A program made the position numbers and the translations under genes. 10,000 nt of DNA from Chromera velia (taxonomy: Eukaryota > Sar > Chromeraceae), in the NCBI GenBank assembly GCA_018398765.1, contig JAHBMJ010004484.1, forward strand, positions 2,501-12,500, given 5' to 3'. A model generated the notes under the pieces. The model had not been told where the DNA came from. It worked only from the letters and a program-made list of their open reading frames with translations, and did no database searches. This document shows positions 1-6,630 of this stretch, piece after piece. Position 1 is the first letter of the stretch. Every line of letters starts with the position of its first letter.

Positions 1-48
1 TTTATATGCTAGGTTTATATATATATATATATATATGCTAGGTTTATA
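1..48. repeat. TA microsatellite flanked by a short direct repeat
   Basis: An uninterrupted TA run (about 17-36) lies between two near-identical copies of TATATGCTAGGTTTATA, at the window edge (about 3-19) and at about 32-48. The arrangement suggests local duplication by slippage. AT-rich sequence continues downstream. No coding potential was seen. Confidence 0.8.
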
Positions 49-190
49 AAATATTTATATAGCTATATAGTTCATTGACTTGATATTATTGTATGACATG
101 CATATCACAGGCAGCACGTGTACGATTGTGTACGTTACTTATAAATGTATATAAATGATTATTGATAAATCGATCGATTATTTGAAGTCG

Positions 191-208
191 CTCGAGCTAG
201 CGCTCGAG
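191..208. repeat. Perfect 7-bp inverted repeat (hairpin)
   Basis: CTCGAGC and its reverse complement GCTCGAG are separated by the four bases TAGC. It is GC-rich inside an AT-rich tract, so the cruciform or RNA hairpin would stand out thermally from its surroundings. It is not followed by a T tract on either side, so a simple terminator reading is not supported. Confidence 0.75.
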
Positions 209-269
209 TTACTTGGAAACTTGTTTAGTAAGCAATTTTAAGTCTGATTAATTCTGAGACTCAGAGCAA

Positions 270-289
270 AATTTTTTTTAAAAAAAATT
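270..289. repeat. Perfect 20-bp A/T palindrome (T8-A8 core)
   Basis: Two A, eight T, eight A and two T form an exact 20-bp self-complementary tract. It may act as rigid or nucleosome-poor DNA. It is also the sort of sequence that arises by chance or slippage in AT-rich DNA, so no function is assigned. Confidence 0.75.
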
Positions 290-965
290 ACTAAATTCTA
301 GACCAAATTCAACTTCTGTATAACTTGACTGAGATATAATAAGTTGCTTGTACCACTGTTGTATACCAGGCTGTCACCAGGTTTTAAATATCTTAATTTT
401 TTTTTGTTAATTCATTTTTAACAATGTTTAAAAAACTTGGAATATCAACCGTATATACTACCAGGCTAATAATCAACTAAAATATTAATTGAATGGAACG
501 TACGGTAAATTCGTCAGTATAATTTAAAGCTACCTTTAGAAAGTAACATTATTGTTAGCATTTATGACTCAAAGCTAGACTCAAAGTTACTACCCAATCT
601 TGATATTCTTAACTACATGCGCTGCTACAGCTAATAGTACCAGTTAAAAGTTGGGCCTCAAAGGGCACATGCACCGTAATCTACTAGTAGCAATACTAAG
701 CAATACTCAGGTCTAGACCCACTGGCAGGTACAGGCCGGGTCTTTACTATGCAGCCATCATCCAAACAGAGGATTTCAGTTGTGCATCTATCTAGGCGTC
801 TATTTACAAAGCTGCATTTTTCTACTTATTTTCACTCACATCTGAGACCTCATCGTTTCCTCTCTACAGGCCTCAGAGCAACACTCACAGCGAAGGAAAC
901 ACAGAGCTCCCATCGGCTGTCTGCTTTGAGACTTTCTCCAAATCCTACTCTGAATTTGATGATTG

Positions 966-1432
966 TTACTGAGGCTGCTGCTGGGGGAGGTTTGTTAGAT
1001 AGGAACGGATGGGCCAGTCTGCGGGGAGGCAGCTTTCCGCGATTTGAAGGGCAGTTCTGCCGTCGTCATTGAGTGCACTCACATCAATCCCGTGAGTGAC
1101 TAGCATCTGTACAATGCGAAGCTTTTTCTCACCATTCACCCCCAACTCATCCATTTCCTCATCTCGCAGGGCGGCATAATGGAGGGCTGTGCAGTCACGA
1201 TCATCGGTGATATGGAGGTCTGCCCCCATACGGAGGAGAACCTGCATAGTGTCTGCCGATCCCCAGTAAGCAGCCTCGTGAATGGCTGCACCCCCCAACT
1301 GGCCCGCTTCTGCATTTACATCTGCCCCCCGGGAAATCAAAAGCTCTGCTATTTCTGCATGGTCACACAGGTCGCTGTTATTTGGGACCACGGTACAGTA
1401 GAGGGAGGACATGTCCTTTTTTCCCCGCTCAT
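966..1432 (-). CDS. Ankyrin repeats 6-9 and C-terminus of the broken gene
   Basis: After the nine-G run the adjacent frame continues the same repeat without losing pattern: DINERGKK just downstream of the run is followed, in the 148-codon stretch numbered from the ATG at 1412, by AEIAELLISRGADVNAE at about residues 19-35. Further repeats lie at about 36-69 (GGAAIHEAAYWGSAD), 70-115 (CTALHYAALRDEE with an insertion of about ten residues) and 116-140 (GRTALQIAESC). The protein ends in a Gln-rich tail (LPQQQPQ) and TAA at 968-966. The ATG at 1412 is internal to a repeat and is unlikely to be used as a start. Identification as ankyrin is firm. Confidence 0.78.
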
Positions 1433-1927
1433 TTATGTCCCCCCCCCATCAACAAGAGCCTCTGTCGTCTCTCTCTGTCCAGAGGCAACTGCATGGTGGA
1501 GTGCTAAGTCTCCATCAGCAGCCTTTGCGTTGACCTCCGCTCCGTGGGTGAGGAGAGAGACGGTGATTGCTGTCAGGCCTCTGCTGCCTGCAAAATGGAG
1601 CGGCCTGAATCCGTTTTCTGTCTCTGCATTCGGGTCTGCCCCCCTGGACAGGAGGTACCTGCCGATCTCCAGGCGCTCACTGAGACACGCCACCATCAAA
1701 GCCAAATTGCCAGAGAACCCTCCCACGGAAAGTGACCCCTTGACTTCTAATCTCGCCCCCGCCTCTGCCAACATCTCTACTGCACCCATGTGCCCAGCAG
1801 ACACGGCTCGAATCAATGCCGTCTCCCCGTCGTGCAGGCCGTCTAAATCGGCACCTACGAACAAAAGGAGACGGAGGTCGTCTTCTTTTCCCCCCGCAAT
1901 AAAGGCGTCGGGCGCTGTGCGGAGCAT
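1433..1927 (-). CDS. Ankyrin repeats 1-5 of the broken gene
   Basis: The 164-codon open stretch shows the ankyrin pattern throughout. A partial first repeat (residues about 12-31, VGADLDG) is followed by repeats at about 32-64 (GETALIRAVSAGH), 65-102 (LLSRGADPNAE), 103-135 (GFRPLHFAGSRG, THGAEVNAK) and 136 to the end (DLALHHAVASGQ). The typical helix pair and GAD-N beta-turn positions are present. Codons upstream of the ATG at 1927 in this frame (LTPE) also read well, so that ATG is not a true start; the protein enters from exon 2. The end at TAA 1435-1433 follows directly on the nine-G run and is caused by it. Confidence 0.78.
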   Translation of the reverse strand: MLRTAPDAFIAGGKEDDLRLLLFVGADLDGLHDGETALIRAVSAGHMGAVEMLAEAGARLEVKGSLSVGGFSGNLALMVACLSERLEIGRYLLSRGADPNAETENGFRPLHFAGSRGLTAITVSLLTHGAEVNAKAADGDLALHHAVASGQRETTEALVDGGGT

Positions 1928-1928
1928 C

Positions 1929-2298
1929 TCAGGAGTGAGTGACGGTGTGGAAGGAACGGATCACCTCCCCAACGCTCGACGCGAAGAGGGGTGACATGTC
2001 CATGTCGTAGTTTGCGCTGTTCAGCTCGTCAAATTGAGACCGCACCTTCTGCTTTACTGTCGCACTCTCACTCTCCACCACCCCTGTCATGCGCTCAAGA
2101 GCAGCAGCCTCTCTGGGCAGGAGGTCTGTGGGGGATGCGTTAAGCTTTCTTTTGCGCATTTGCTTTGACTCTCTTGAGAAATCGGATCTTGGACTGAAAA
2201 CTCTGATAAAGATCAAGAAATTCATCTGCCACACATTGGAGCCTTGTAAAGACTTCAAAGTCTTCGACCGATTGGGAAGCTGCACAGTGACTGCCAGG
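1929..2298 (-). CDS. Exon 2, first part: helical linker before the ankyrin domain (two frames)
   Basis: From 2298 to about 2154 the frame following the intron encodes an acidic helical segment (DEFLDLYQSFQSK), then meets TAA at 2142-2140. From about 2150 the neighbouring frame takes over with equally convincing sequence (DLLPREAAALERM, then QKVRSQFDELNSANYD) until TGA at 1931-1929. A one-base excess in the TTTT run at 2150-2153 (plus strand) would explain the switch. The alternative is a 76-nt intron from 2169 to 2094, which has GT and AG ends and phase 0 at both sides. The second switch near 1933-1940 coincides with a tandem GAGT GAGT. I recognise no named domain; the segment probably packs as helices beside the ankyrin stack. 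Confidence 0.55.
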
Positions 2299-2565
2299 CT
2301 GCAAGCAAATTAACAAATTGAGGTCACACAAAGTGATAAGGATTGGTCTGCTGCAGCATTCGCTGCTTTTCAGTGTGCAAAGACTGAAACATGCAGGTAC
2401 CATACAACAGATACTCAATCAGCCGACAAAAACCAAAGAAGCAAAGAGCAAGCAACAAAGGAGCACGGTTTGAAGTGCAGAATGACTAGTAGGCAGGATG
2501 AACAATTTGAAAGACGAAACTGAACAATTTCGCATAACAAGCTGGAAGACTTTGCTCTGACGGAC
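2299..2565 (-). other. Spliceosomal intron, phase 0, 267 nt
   Basis: The donor reads CAG then GTCCGT, with the boundary at 2566/2565. The acceptor reads TTTGCTTGCAG, with exon 2 starting CCT at 2298. Both boundaries fall between codons, so joining keeps the frame from the coiled coil into a helical segment (SVEDFEVFTRLQ). A second AG lies 8 nt beyond and a third 19 nt beyond the chosen acceptor. The third (just before 2279) opens the frame used further downstream, but gives a less protein-like sequence for its first part. Inference from sequence only; there is no transcript evidence. Confidence 0.6.
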
Positions 2566-2838
2566 CTGTGCATTGTCAATCGGGTCCAGACGCAACTTTT
2601 TGTGAAGTCCGTTGATGTACTCGCTCTGTTTTCTCTTCTCTTCTTTTTCTCTCTCGAGAGCCCGAGAGAGTCTGTCTACCTCTGTCTTTAGATCCGAAAT
2701 CGTTTGCCGTGCTGCAAGGAGTTCAGCATCTTCCTCCGTGTCCCTGGTGGCATGGTTGTTTGTTCTATGGCCCGCCCTACAAGCAGCACATTTCACAAGA
2801 AATGTGCTGTCAAGGGAAAGAAGCGAGGCATTGTGCAT
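2566..2838 (-). CDS. Exon 1: N-terminal head and coiled coil
   Basis: This 91-codon exon begins at the first ATG after an in-frame TAG (in repeat DNA at about 2885). The only other candidate start is a GTG at 2877. Residues 1-35 include the closely spaced cysteines KCAAC and several His, which might bind metal, but no complete zinc-finger pattern is present. Residues from about 43 to 75 are highly charged with heptad-like spacing (motifs DLKTEVDRLSRALEREKEE), as in a coiled coil likely used for dimerisation. The exon ends in CAG with a GT-starting donor (GTCCGT). The frame beyond the donor becomes hydrophobic and Cys-rich with no coil character, which supports splicing there. The same bases are open on the plus strand (2612-3277), which I treat as a shadow. 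Confidence 0.68.
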
Positions 2839-2845
2839 CCCGGTA

Positions 2846-3060
2846 GCCCTTATTCCTCCCTGTAGGCTTTCAGGCACCTACACATTCGAAAAGGGAAAGG
2901 AAGAGAAGAGACGCTCTGCCCTGATCCCTCCCTGTAGGCTTTCAGGCACCTACACTTTCGAAAAGGGAAAGGAAGAGAAGAGACGCTCTGCCCTGATCCC
3001 TCCCTGTAGGCTTTCAGGCACCTACACTTTCGAAAAGGAAAGGGAAGAGAGAGGAGACGG
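2846..3060. repeat. 72-bp tandem repeat, about three copies
   Basis: The marker TCCCTGTAGG recurs at 2857, 2929 and 3001, giving an exact period of 72 bp. Copies 1 and 2 are nearly identical, with one base change near the TTCGAA. Copy 3 diverges at its end through small indels in the purine tract. Each unit contains a 6-bp inverted repeat, TGTAGG and CCTACA around a 10-base loop, and the palindrome TTCGAA. Because 72 is a multiple of three, both strands show long open frames with a 24-residue repeat (plus 2612-3277, minus 2850-3071). I regard these as by-products. The array begins 8 bp upstream of the ankyrin gene's ATG, so it would lie in that gene's leader or promoter. Confidence 0.92.
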
Positions 3061-3209
3061 AAGAGCGTCATTCATCGCGAAAACCAAAAGAACTTCCATC
3101 GTGGAGCGACCCAGTAGAAGGACAACCCTGCATGCAAGGCGTCCTTTCGACACCGTAGCCTCCTCATGCACACGCTTCCCGCACCTTCTGAATGAGACGG
3201 AAGGGAAAA

Positions 3210-3227
3210 GGAAAGGGTACCCCTTCC
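3210..3227. repeat. 18-bp imperfect palindrome around GGTACC
   Basis: GGAAAGGGT and ACCCCTTCC are reverse complements except for one position. The palindrome sits in a purine-rich then pyrimidine-rich tract about 370 bp upstream of the ankyrin start codon, where a symmetric protein-binding site could lie. A function is speculative. Confidence 0.55.
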
Positions 3228-3762
3228 CGGGCTTTCGGTCACCCGTTTTTTCCTTTCCTGTGCGACAGACACGGTGAATGATTCATCGACTACGGCCAAG
3301 AGAGAAAGTCCTCAGGTTATTCCCGCACGCAAAACACCGGCCCGCGTCTTTCGTTTACGAAAGCGTCCAGTCTCGCTTGTGTTCGCTCTGACGAGGTTCG
3401 TTCTTTCAGTGCAACTATCGCGATGAAGACAGTGAGTGCGCAGACGTCAAATGTACAATCGAGGGACGCGATCTAGGTACAAGATAAAGGATACGGGGAG
3501 GCAAAAACTTGCAAAGAGTTACGATGACAAACACTAAGTGGACGCACCCGGGATGTTGCTTGTTCTTCATACAGTGAAAGAAGTCGCCTGCACAAACACA
3601 AGAAAAGTATATACTGGTATATACAAAAACCGAACCGAAGGGGCAAAGTCAGAATGTAAGAGACCATTTCTTTCAGATTACAAGATATTTATGGTTCTAC
3701 TGAGGGAAAGGGGGCGCGGAATGAACCTCGATTTCAGCATGCCTGCGCGAAGCTCTCAGTAC

Positions 3763-3837
3763 TGAGCATGAGAGTATGCAAGTGACTGAGCAGTGAAGTA
3801 TGATGAAGTCATATGAAGTCATGAGCATGAGAGTATG
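3763..3837. repeat. Nested short direct repeats
   Basis: The 16-mer TGAGCATGAGAGTATG occurs exactly at 3763-3778 and 3822-3837. Between them the 10-mer ATGAAGTCAT is repeated head to tail at 3803-3812 and 3813-3822. The pattern looks like replication slippage in non-coding DNA. Confidence 0.8.
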
Positions 3838-4016
3838 AAGGACTTCCTAGAAGTTTCCGCCAAAGAATGCACGGCACGCGATGCAAGCACGTTGAAGAAA
3901 AGCGGACTCCTTATACAAAACAGACGTGTTTAAAAGGGATACTCAAAAACTTGTTGTTGCGATTGTTGAACACTTAACAACATGTGAGCAACAGTCGCAT
4001 GACTCCATTCAACTGA

Positions 4017-4229
4017 GATGGAAAAACTGCTTTTGCAGGTAGAAGAGAAGGTCAGCACTGCAAAGGACAGAAAGGAAGCTCACTTTTCGCTGCCGTGCAG
4101 GTTCCAAACACGACGATACAACGGCAGGTTGACGCAGCCCTAGACGAAGTCAAACCAACCAGCACAACCACGGCGACCTCCGTTTGCTCGGGGTGCTTCT
4201 CTGACAGCGAATCAAAAACCAACCCTTGA
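4017..4229 (+). CDS. Weak small open frame, possibly a spliced or terminal exon
   Basis: The frame is open from just after TGA at 4014 to TGA at 4227-4229, about 70 codons, but has no ATG. Its second half reads like ordinary soluble protein (TTIQRQVDAALDEVKP, then a Ser/Thr-rich tail). A pyrimidine-rich acceptor-like site ending TGCCGTGCAG lies exactly before 4101. An ATG at 4018 in another frame could be joined to it through a 50-nt GT-AG intron (4051-4100, both ends phase 0), giving a product of about 53 residues. No family is recognised, and both the small size and the splice model are inference. It may also be the last exon of a longer gene, or chance. Confidence 0.22.
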   Translation, partial: DGKTAFAGRREGQHCKGQKGSSLFAAVQVPNTTIQRQVDAALDEVKPTSTTTATSVCSGCFSDSESKTNP

Positions 4230-4551
4230 CGCCGGCCAGAGACTATTTCAGGCCACTAGACACAACCCAGACCTCTTCTACGAGCCCAGGTTGACGGTTC
4301 CTGACTCTTCGGTGTGCTGAAGTTGCAGCAGACTGAGCTTATCCAGAAAGCACACAGCCCGTATGCACAGTCGGTCAAGTGTGTTTGTTTTGTTTATCGA
4401 TGTGCTCCAGCAGTTTGTCTTTCGGTCGAACACGAAAGGAGGACCGGCAGTGTCATGTCCGGAAATGGTTCTCGCACTTCTCTGAGCTTTGGTTTGTCTT
4501 TGCCCTCCTGACTTGTTCGCCGATTCTTCAGAGTATCCGTGCAAGGACTCC
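4230..4551. other. Stretch without a supported gene
   Basis: Short open frames occur on both strands, but none has protein-like composition or a recognisable motif. They mostly run into the 56-bp repeat that follows, which is not a multiple of three and so shifts every frame through it. Confidence 0.5.
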
Positions 4552-4742
4552 AGAGAGCTCATGTATGCATGTGGCCCCGGAAAGCGAAGCGGGGGGCACT
4601 TACCAAACAATCCCCTGAGCCCACACATGGCCCCGGAAAGCGAAGCGGGGGGCACTTACCAAACAATCCCCTGAGCTCACGCATGCATGCAGCTTTCGTC
4701 AAAAATCTAACGCAAGCAAGCTTGCGAACGGCCCCGGAAAGC
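4552..4742. repeat. 56-bp tandem repeat, two full cores plus partial flanking copies
   Basis: A 49-bp core starting TGGCCCCGGAAAGCGAAGCG is identical at 4572-4620 and 4628-4676, 56 bp apart. A diverged end of a preceding unit (GAGCTCATGTATGCATG) precedes it, and the second copy is followed by GAGCTCACGCATGCATGC. A third truncated piece, GGCCCCGGAAAGC, appears at 4730-4742. Complete identity of the cores implies a recent duplication. The 16-base palindrome-like CGCAAGCAAGCTTGCG lies between, at 4711-4726. On the minus strand each core contains GGTAAGTG, a strong splice-donor match (4598-4603 and 4654-4659). Confidence 0.9.
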
Positions 4743-5490
4743 AAGAAAAATGAGAACTGCACGATTGACGTACGCCGGCCATGGTGCTGCATTAATTGCT
4801 GCATATAGTCCTACTCTACCGCCGCTCGAGAAATAAACCGCAGTAAAAGTGATTAATGAGGAGTGTTCCTAAATTCAGAACAGACGGGACGAACCGGAAC
4901 CTTTTAACAGACTAGGCTAGATCCGCCCCTTATATATGGGGATACGACATGCATAACAAAAACCTCAATCACAATTGCTACATATAATAGCGCTGACCCC
5001 CTCCCCCCATACAGGAAAAAAACAGCGCAGAGCCTCCCCCCCGTGGGAAAAAAGCCTGGGGTTGAGCGGATCTGAAACCTATTTGACACACGCATGGCGC
5101 AAATTCAGCCTTTCGGGGCTAGGTTTTTGGTGAAAGACTAGTGTGCATGCATATGGGCTGGGCTATTTTTGTTTCGTGTTGGCCTGGCTTGGCGTCTAGG
5201 ACGGGTGACGCGCCATGCACCATTGCTTGCGGAGTGACGGCGCCACGAGGCACGTGCATAAATGGTGTTGCATGTTGTCATATAACATTCTGACATGGCC
5301 TGACGTCAGAAAAGATTAGTCTGCCTGCATGCTTATTTGATTGATGTGGCAGCATCTGACTGATGAACTAATAGGAAAACTCTTCTAGGTCAAAGATTCT
5401 AAACAGTTTATAATAAGTGCAATTAAAAATGTTCACTGAACTGTAGCCCCGTCTAAGCTCGTGTACAGCTTACAGAGTGGTAACCCAGAG
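4743..5490. other. Non-coding stretch upstream of the retroelement coding region
   Basis: No gene is supported. It should contain the element's 5' LTR if one survives, but I cannot define LTR ends because no second copy is inside the window. Seen here are a TATA-bearing near-palindrome at 4926-4941, a C-rich tract around 5000-5040, several TGCATGCA-like words, and a sequence resembling a primer-binding site at 5478. Confidence 0.45.
4926..4941. promoter_or_regulatory. TATA-like box inside a CCCC/GGGG palindrome
   Basis: CCCC, TTATATAT and GGGG form a near-perfect 16-bp palindrome. A TATA element framed in GC-rich arms about 560 bp before the first gag-like codons would fit an LTR promoter or an unrelated promoter. 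There is no evidence for a start site, so this is a candidate only. Confidence 0.3.
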
Positions 5491-5491
5491 C
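5478..5491 (+). other. Possible degenerate primer-binding site
   Basis: TGGTAACCCAGAGC resembles the TGGTA...CAGAG sequence complementary to the 3' end of initiator tRNA-Met that many LTR elements use, but with two extra bases. It lies just upstream of the first gag-like codons, and TTACA, a plausible LTR end, precedes it by 3 bases. The position is right, the match is weak. Confidence 0.22.
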
Positions 5492-6630
5492 TTTGTTCGA
5501 CTGGGGAGGCTCCTGTGTCTTGAACATAGACATCTCTGAATAGTTTGCCTCGCAAGTCAGTCGCGTTCTGCAGAATATCGAGCAGAACATCTCTGATTTG
5601 CAGCAGGGACAACAGCAGACAGCGCAGGCAGTGATACAGACACAGCAGACAGTAGTTAAGAATGGCCTCTCTCGAGTCATTCTGGAAGCCAAATCCTTCT
5701 CCTCAAGGCCCTGAAGCGATACCCCAGCCTGGGTGCCTCCCTGCACGTTGTCCGGAAATACGGGCTGTGGTTATACTAGTTGTTGTTAGGTGACTGCTCC
5801 AAGCTGAGCAATCACCCCCTGCAGTGACTCATGATATGCCGTGATTAGACTGAACGATTCCTCATCGACGTGGAGGACTACTTCGCAATCGCACGGGTAC
5901 CTCCGTCTCAGCAAGTCTTCCTTGTGAAGACCTTTCTTTCTCCAGAGCTTAAGGACTGGTATGACTTAAGAACACAGCGGGGTATGGGTTTTGCAGATTG
6001 GCCTGCCCTGAGAGAGTGACTTCATGTCACTTTTTGTGATAAGCACGCGAGAAGGACAATGAAGAAGAAGATTTTGCTCCTGAAGTGCACCAGTACGGTC
6101 TTTCGCTACAACGACGAGTTCGCTTAGCTGGCTCGGAAGGTGACTGGTGCCAGTGAGGTGGATTTGATCCAGGACTACATCGATGGACTTCCTCCACTGC
6201 TGGCAGGAGTCAAGTTTGAGACCTTAGTTTGAGACTGATCACACAGAGCCCCAGATACTAGACGATGCGGTGGCCAGAGCTCTCAACATGGAGTTGTGGC
6301 TGAATACGCACAGTAGTCGTAGGGGCTTTGGTCGAGGAGCGAGAGGGTATAAAAGGGCAGTGATTCCTATGGATTTGTCTTTCAAAGGGGATCTACATGA
6401 TCTGACCGGTCCGGCCCCGATGGAACTGTACGCCTTTCAGGCAAACCGGAACTCAATCGTGGGAGGAATGCCCCCATGTCACCCTGCTATTCCTCCCGTA
6501 GTCTGGATGGAGAGATGGAGAGAGAAGTGCTGTCTCCTGTGTGGCCGCAAAGATCACTAAATGAGGGAATGCAGGATGGGACCACGTCTCGGAGTCGGAC
6601 TGTCTCCTCCGCAGGGGGTTATGCAGGCTC
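5490..6630 (+). pseudogene. Gag-like remnant (capsid and nucleocapsid)
   Basis: At about 5530-5714 a Gln-rich helical segment (NISDLQQGQQQTAQ) suits the N-terminal coiled coil of gypsy gag proteins. After a frame change, 5855-6232 gives the capsid-like pattern with FLIDVEDYF, a central Trp segment (LKDWYDL) and DYIDGLPPLL, matching the retrotransposon gag family in order and spacing. A second change leads to 6240-6630 with PMDLSF and PMELYAF, and a CCHC zinc knuckle (CLLC, then GRKDH, then C) at about 6529-6571. The knuckle's last spacer contains a TAA (6558). Stops at 5541, 6017, 6125, 6230 and 6558 break the frame. Gag coats and packages element RNA in active copies; this one cannot be made full length. 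Confidence 0.75.

Larger units (their letters stand above)
1..965. other. AT-rich non-coding flank, downstream of the ankyrin gene
   Basis: All frames are densely closed up to about 740 and composition is clearly AT-rich. It becomes more balanced towards the end of the ankyrin gene at 966. The region holds the TA microsatellite, two perfect palindromes, a spaced direct repeat GACTCAAAG (566-574 and 578-586) and a short near-tandem AGCAATACT around 686-705. The part adjoining 966 should include the 3' untranslated region and polyadenylation site of the minus-strand gene, but I see no signal strong enough to place them. A plus-strand open frame at 749-1072 has no recognisable protein character and runs antisense into the ankyrin gene, so it is not called. 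Confidence 0.65.
966..2838 (-). pseudogene. Coiled-coil and ankyrin-repeat protein gene, frame-broken (possible pseudogene)
   Basis: One gene is inferred from matching order and character of its parts: start ATG at 2838-2836, exon 1 to 2566, intron 2565-2299, then coding sequence to TAA at 968-966. The product would be roughly 530 residues: a short Cys-containing head, a charged coiled coil, a helical linker and about nine ankyrin repeats. Ankyrin repeats are protein-binding scaffolds and no enzyme domain is visible. The frame changes three times, near 2150-2153, 1933-1940 and 1439-1447. The third sits inside an ankyrin repeat, so it is a real indel or a sequence error. The first two could instead be short introns. 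Strong conservation of protein character across all breaks argues for a recent lesion or assembly error over an ancient pseudogene. It is transcribed away from the retroelement. Family assignment is firm, intactness is uncertain. Confidence 0.72.
3061..4016. other. Stretch without a supported gene, probable upstream region of the ankyrin gene
   Basis: Nothing here resembles a known protein. Balanced-composition DNA holds an 18-bp near-palindrome (3210-3227), a 76-codon plus-strand open frame without ATG (3196-3426) of basic, unconvincing composition, and a small duplicated segment at 3763-3837. The first few hundred bases are the likely place for promoter elements of the minus-strand gene, but I see no clear TATA box. 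Confidence 0.5.

Noticed and set aside
1179-1994. 271-codon plus-strand open frame, the longest in the window
   Set aside because: It lies wholly antisense to the ankyrin domain. Its Pro/Ser/Cys-rich product has no domain character and mirrors the codon pattern of the minus strand.
2612-3277. 221-codon plus-strand open frame with a 24-residue repeat
   Set aside because: The first third is antisense to the coiled-coil exon and the middle is the 72-bp repeat, which stays open only because its period is a multiple of three. Kept as a question in the repeat finding, not as a gene.
3196-3426. 76-codon plus-strand open frame of basic composition
   Set aside because: It has no ATG, no recognisable motif, and lies over the palindromic purine/pyrimidine tract. 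Could only be an exon if transcripts show it.
5360-5380. CTGATGA followed by GAAA, resembling a hammerhead ribozyme core
   Set aside because: The bases between them cannot form a proper stem II, and no matching stem III with a cleavage site was found. Likely chance.
5453-5746. 97-codon minus-strand Cys-rich open frame
   Set aside because: The cysteines arise as the reverse complement of Gln-rich CAG codons in the gag coiled coil on the plus strand.
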